Origin: T3SED10-260 sp035363255
GTDB taxonomy: Bacteria > Caldisericota > Caldisericia > UBA6126
Assembly: GCA_035363255.1 (NCBI GenBank)
Contig: DAOSES010000002.1
Location: 62,001 to 126,000 of the forward strand
Direction: 5' to 3'
Length of the DNA stretch: 64,000 nt
Shown here one piece after another: positions 61,047 through 64,000 of this stretch. Below the pieces are notes generated by a model that was given only the letters and a program-made list of their open reading frames with translations, did not search any database and was not told the DNA's origin. How positions within the stretch are numbered: position 1 is the first letter of the stretch; each line of letters begins with the position of its first letter. The position numbers and the translations under genes were made by a program.

Positions 61047-61096
61047 AGCACGGTAAAGCCTTTTGATCTGCTGATCGACAAGATTCACTCACCTAT
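61047..61096. repeat. 50-bp upstream repeat, copy 2
   Basis: Counterpart of 57641-57690, located 45 nt upstream of the propeller lipoprotein start at 61002. Confidence 0.7.
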
Positions 61097-61160
61097 ACGT
61101 AACGGGTTACCCTATAATGGTAGCTTAGCACTACAAAACCAAGCTGTCAATAGATGAATA

Positions 61161-61194
61161 ATGTAGCAAATGCAAGGTCCCCGTGCGACAAATA
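61161..61194. repeat. Intergenic repeat family member (GCAAGGTCCC type), copy 2
   Basis: Counterpart of 58425-58458, in the spacer between two propeller genes. Confidence 0.6.
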
Positions 61195-61219
61195 TCTTCT
61201 GCTTAAAAAAATCCAATCA

Positions 61220-62623
61220 CTATTCTCGCCCTGTAACAATTTCGATCTTCTCTTTTGTATCCAACCATTGTAGAAATACTTTTTTGAAATCTAAAGCATA
61301 TATGCCAAATCCGTCCGAGGCAATAAAAATATCCTGATGTTGAAATGCATCAACCCAACCTTCACTACTTCGAGCATTGGTATTTATCCAGTGAAAAATG
61401 ATTTCTCCAATATTTAAATCCAGCATGACTAAACTTCGGTTGCAGTTGGATATAATTAAAACATCATGCACGATATCTTGATAGGATTGATTATTAATGA
61501 GTATTTGGGTAACATTTCGATACCATAATGGCATCCATCCAGATAACGACTGTAACTCCCCATACTCTCTTTTTTTGGTAGTATGATCTGATCGTGAAAC
61601 CCAATAGACAAAGGATCCTTCTTTTATGACAAAAAAATCCTTAGTTAATCCCACAAGAGCTTTGGTAATACCCAAACTTTCCACAGGAATTTCAATAAAT
61701 TCTCCAGTTCGGGAATCTATTTCATACATAGACTTCCATGTGCCGACATAAAGCATATTGTAGTCCTGATGGGATTCAAACAAGATATCACTCGTGATTA
61801 TCTCGGGGAGCAAGGCTTTCCATTGTAAGCTTTGTGTGGATAAATCAATAGCATAGATTAGACCTTTATTATCAGGATAATAATTTGGTAAATCACCGTT
61901 ATAATAGCAGTAAAGAACGCCATTCATTATCCAAAGTTCAGAGGAAAGATTTATGGAATAGTCTTCTATTCCCTGAGGCGTTATGTCGCTTGATCGATAG
62001 GATTTAATATCTTCAGTGTGTTGTTGAGGATAAAATCCTTTTCCAACAGCCTCTTCAAAAGAAAACCGCCATCGTAAGCTTCCATTATTAGCATCCAGCG
62101 CATAAATAAAGCCACTAAAAGAGCCATAGAGGATCATGTCTTCATACAAGGTGACCGTTGAATGATTGGGATGATCCATCTTTTGTGACCAGCTTTTTTC
62201 TTTGGTTTTTATATTCCATGCACTAAGATAATCATATGAATCTTTCACTGTTCGAATAAAAAGCATCGTATCTTTAAAAAGTATTTCATGAAATGATCCT
62301 TCAAGCAATAGGGTTTCTTTCCATATTTCTTCCCCATTTTCTAAATTTATTCCAACAATCGATCCATTAGCATAATAAAAAAGTTGATTTTCATGGATTG
62401 ATTTCGAAGAAAATTCTGCTCTATCCCCAAGATGCTTTTTCCAGCGAAACAGCTCCTCAGTGGATAAAGTTTTTTTCTCAGGGCTCATCTCTTCTTCTTG
62501 TTTGACTTTAAGCTCGAGTTCCAGGTTTTTCTGCAAAGGTGTGTTGTTTGGCGGTTTACAGCTTAAGTTTGCAAAACTAAAAGCAAATATTATAACAAGA
62601 AATCCGACTTTTGATTTTAGCAT
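61220..62623 (-). CDS. PQQ-like beta-propeller lipoprotein 4
   Basis: A 467-residue lipoprotein (lipobox ANLSC) with more diverged propeller blades: VGINLENGEEIWKE, SAWNIKTKEKSWSQ, YALDANNGSLRWRF, YAIDLSTQSLQWKA, YEIDSRTGEFIE. It is longer than its relatives, with inserted loops rich in Tyr and Asp. GGAAGG lies about 13 nt upstream of the ATG, farther than usual. It belongs to the same minus-strand array. Confidence 0.8.
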   Translation of the reverse strand: MLKSKVGFLVIIFAFSFANLSCKPPNNTPLQKNLELELKVKQEEEMSPEKKTLSTEELFRWKKHLGDRAEFSSKSIHENQLFYYANGSIVGINLENGEEIWKETLLLEGSFHEILFKDTMLFIRTVKDSYDYLSAWNIKTKEKSWSQKMDHPNHSTVTLYEDMILYGSFSGFIYALDANNGSLRWRFSFEEAVGKGFYPQQHTEDIKSYRSSDITPQGIEDYSINLSSELWIMNGVLYCYYNGDLPNYYPDNKGLIYAIDLSTQSLQWKALLPEIITSDILFESHQDYNMLYVGTWKSMYEIDSRTGEFIEIPVESLGITKALVGLTKDFFVIKEGSFVYWVSRSDHTTKKREYGELQSLSGWMPLWYRNVTQILINNQSYQDIVHDVLIISNCNRSLVMLDLNIGEIIFHWINTNARSSEGWVDAFQHQDIFIASDGFGIYALDFKKVFLQWLDTKEKIEIVTGRE

Positions 62624-63236
62624 AAGCCATGGTTTCCTTCCTGAGTGTGAATGAAAATATCATCACTTCCCCTTGCGACACGCTGTTCTTGTTTTCTTTC
62701 CTTTATCATTTCCAACACAAATCAAAGACAGTGCTAAGCCTGTGGTTTTCTATGAGCTTTGGCTCATTCCAATTCCACCGCTTAGGTAAGACTCATTTTA
62801 CGTTCGCTTTTTTATCTTTTATAGGAGGCAAGAGGGTTATGAAATGAAAAATGGAATCAGTCCCAGAGTCGACATGGAGAGTGATTTGTGTTTCATACTC
62901 AGAGGAATAATCTTCGACTAAAGCTATTGCAAGAATCTTTTTCATTGATAAACTACCCTGCTTTCCATGAATCACAAAAACCCTCTTTCGTATTCGATTT
63001 TTAAAGCAAGTCTATCATTTTGAAGCACTGTGTCAAATGTTCTTGCCATGTGGTGTTACCCATTGTCCTTCGCATGCTCCGGAAAGAAAACGAGCATAAG
63101 AAGAGAGTACGAAGACAATTCGTCGCTCTCTTCCTAAAAGGTCCCAGCGACATTCGTTTCCTTATGATAGACACAAGAGAACATGGGTGATTCCCATACT
63201 CTCTTGTGTAAAAGGTTCATATGATTTCATATACTT
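62624..63236. other. 613-nt spacer without a convincing gene
   Basis: This gap between two minus-strand propeller genes holds a weak 50-codon minus-strand frame (62793-62945), a third partial copy of the AAGGTCCC-type repeat (63138-63152), an imperfect hairpin near 63100-63133 and the strong hairpin at 63171-63209. No RNA gene is recognised. Confidence 0.5.
63171..63209 (-). terminator. Hairpin after the partial propeller gene
   Basis: A 17-bp stem with two mismatches (ACACAAGAGA..ATGGG and its complement) and a 5-nt loop, 28 nt beyond the stop at 63237 on the minus strand. No long T-run follows, so termination is likely but not certain. Confidence 0.5.
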
Positions 63237-64000
63237 CTACGGTTTTCTTGCCTCCCAGGATTGAATAATAGGGGCTAAATCCAAGATCTTGTTGCTATCA
63301 TATGGAAACACCAGGGTATTCCAGTGGGGAGATTCGAAGTATTGATAAAATTGATTAAATGAACCACGCTCTGTTCTCGTTTGCCACAGATTCTTTCCTG
63401 ATAAAATCTCGATGAGATAGTAACCCTGATGAGGATCAGATGATCGTGAACCTGTTCTATCAGATACGAACAAATACTTTTCATTTATCACTATCGGACC
63501 GTCAATGAGTTCCATAAAAGTTAGCTTCCAATCCAACTCATTCCTTTCCAGATCATAACAAAACAACTTTGATCTGAATGTAAAAGGAGAGGTGAGAATA
63601 AGCTTGGATTCGTGGATCCCGCATATAATCATGTACTCACCTTCGTTGCTTTTTTTCTCATGGATTTTTGTTGAAAAAAAGAGCTCTTTCCACTTAGGGT
63701 GATGAATTTGCTTTCCATCGGAAATACTCAACAATTTAACATTCGGTTCATTGTTGAGCTTCCAAAAAGGTACAAGAAGGATATCTTGATATAGGAAGAG
63801 TTTGAGCTCTGAAAATTTGTAATAACACTCCTCCGAAAAGCTTTGTTTCCAAATGATCTTTTGAAGGTTCAAGTCCAAGGCATAGATTGATGTACCAAAA
63901 GTATAGGTCAAAAAGTATAGCTTTCTTTGGTTTGACATAAGCGTGGAGGTAACAACTTTATCCGTGCTTTGGGAAAAATGAAAAATAGACTCCCAGGATT
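63237..64000 (-). CDS. PQQ-like beta-propeller protein (5' end outside the window)
   Basis: The minus-strand frame is open from the window edge to the stop at 63237, and the residues upstream of the internal Met at 63938 continue as a propeller strand (WESIFHFSQSTDKVV), so the gene begins beyond 64000. Visible blades include YALDLNLQKIIWKQ, CYDLERNELDWKL and YLIEILSGKNLWQT. At least 254 residues are in view. It is the sixth beta-propeller member of this array. Confidence 0.78.
   Translation of the reverse strand, partial: SWESIFHFSQSTDKVVTSTLMSNQRKLYFLTYTFGTSIYALDLNLQKIIWKQSFSEECYYKFSELKLFLYQDILLVPFWKLNNEPNVKLLSISDGKQIHHPKWKELFFSTKIHEKKSNEGEYMIICGIHESKLILTSPFTFRSKLFCYDLERNELDWKLTFMELIDGPIVINEKYLFVSDRTGSRSSDPHQGYYLIEILSGKNLWQTRTERGSFNQFYQYFESPHWNTLVFPYDSNKILDLAPIIQSWEARKP

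Noticed and set aside
62793..62945. 50-60 codon minus-strand frame in the long spacer (MKKILAIALVED start)
   Set aside because: It has only a weak AGGG upstream, no signal peptide or membrane segment, and no recognised similarity; it could be a gene remnant but cannot be supported.

Overview
The window comes from an A+T-rich bacterium (about 40% G+C by eye) with dense, mostly Shine-Dalgarno-led genes. Many products are secreted or lipid-anchored. Several large exported proteins end in the copper-amine-oxidase N-terminal-like 'stalk' domain. That domain is common in Bacillota and in a few other lineages such as Caldisericota-, Atribacterota- and Thermotogota-like groups. No rRNA, tRNA or taxonomic marker gene is present, so I do not assign a phylum. 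An alternative-oxidase-like diiron protein and a Rieske oxygenase suggest that the cell meets oxygen.

Layout. 0-8.8 kb: two DUF2207 membrane-protein paralogs, a FetA/FetB-type ABC exporter, a nuclease/lamin-tail lipoprotein, an AOX-like protein, an iron-sulfur flavoprotein and a META-domain lipoprotein. 8.8-24.4 kb: a giant C25 (gingipain-like) cysteine peptidase with stalk and propeller domains, further secreted proteins, an RDD protein, a GH3 glucosaminidase-like enzyme, a PIG-L deacetylase, a flavodoxin and an FHA protein. 24.6-30 kb: an Imm5-like protein, a macrolide-phosphotransferase-like kinase, a K+ channel, two copies of an Asp/Glu racemase identical over their first 545 nt, a secreted cyclophilin and an orphan HicB.

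30-38 kb is a defence-like island. It holds an AAA ATPase with a DUF4276/TOPRIM-like partner, an HsdR remnant, a MutH-like restriction enzyme with a DpnA-like methyltransferase, a NucS-like PD-(D/E)XK protein, a DprA/SLOG-like protein and two tandem AAA_14/DUF4143 ATPases. A second, diverged ATPase plus TOPRIM-like pair sits at 42.3-44.2 kb on the opposite strand. The repetition of this two-gene module, which resembles PARIS (AriA/AriB) and OLD-type systems in logic but has a different nuclease family, is the best candidate for a poorly described system here. A MntA/HepT toxin-antitoxin pair lies at 49.1-49.9 kb.

38-49 kb also holds the Rieske oxygenase and three large secreted stalk-domain proteins; two of these share a nearly identical 392-bp stalk segment. 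50-53 kb: ribosome rescue factor ArfB, a lipoprotein, a GlsB-type membrane protein and an ABC-2 transporter. 53-64 kb: a minus-strand array of paralogous beta-propeller lipoproteins (PQQ-like, DUF5050, SBBP) interrupted by a chagasin-family cysteine-protease inhibitor. Its spacers contain repeats, hairpin terminators and a degenerate ABC-permease remnant, which indicates growth by duplication.

At least four genes (methyltransferase, both DUF4143 ATPases, MntA) appear to be leaderless: a -35/16-nt/-10 promoter ends 6 or 7 nt before the start codon.
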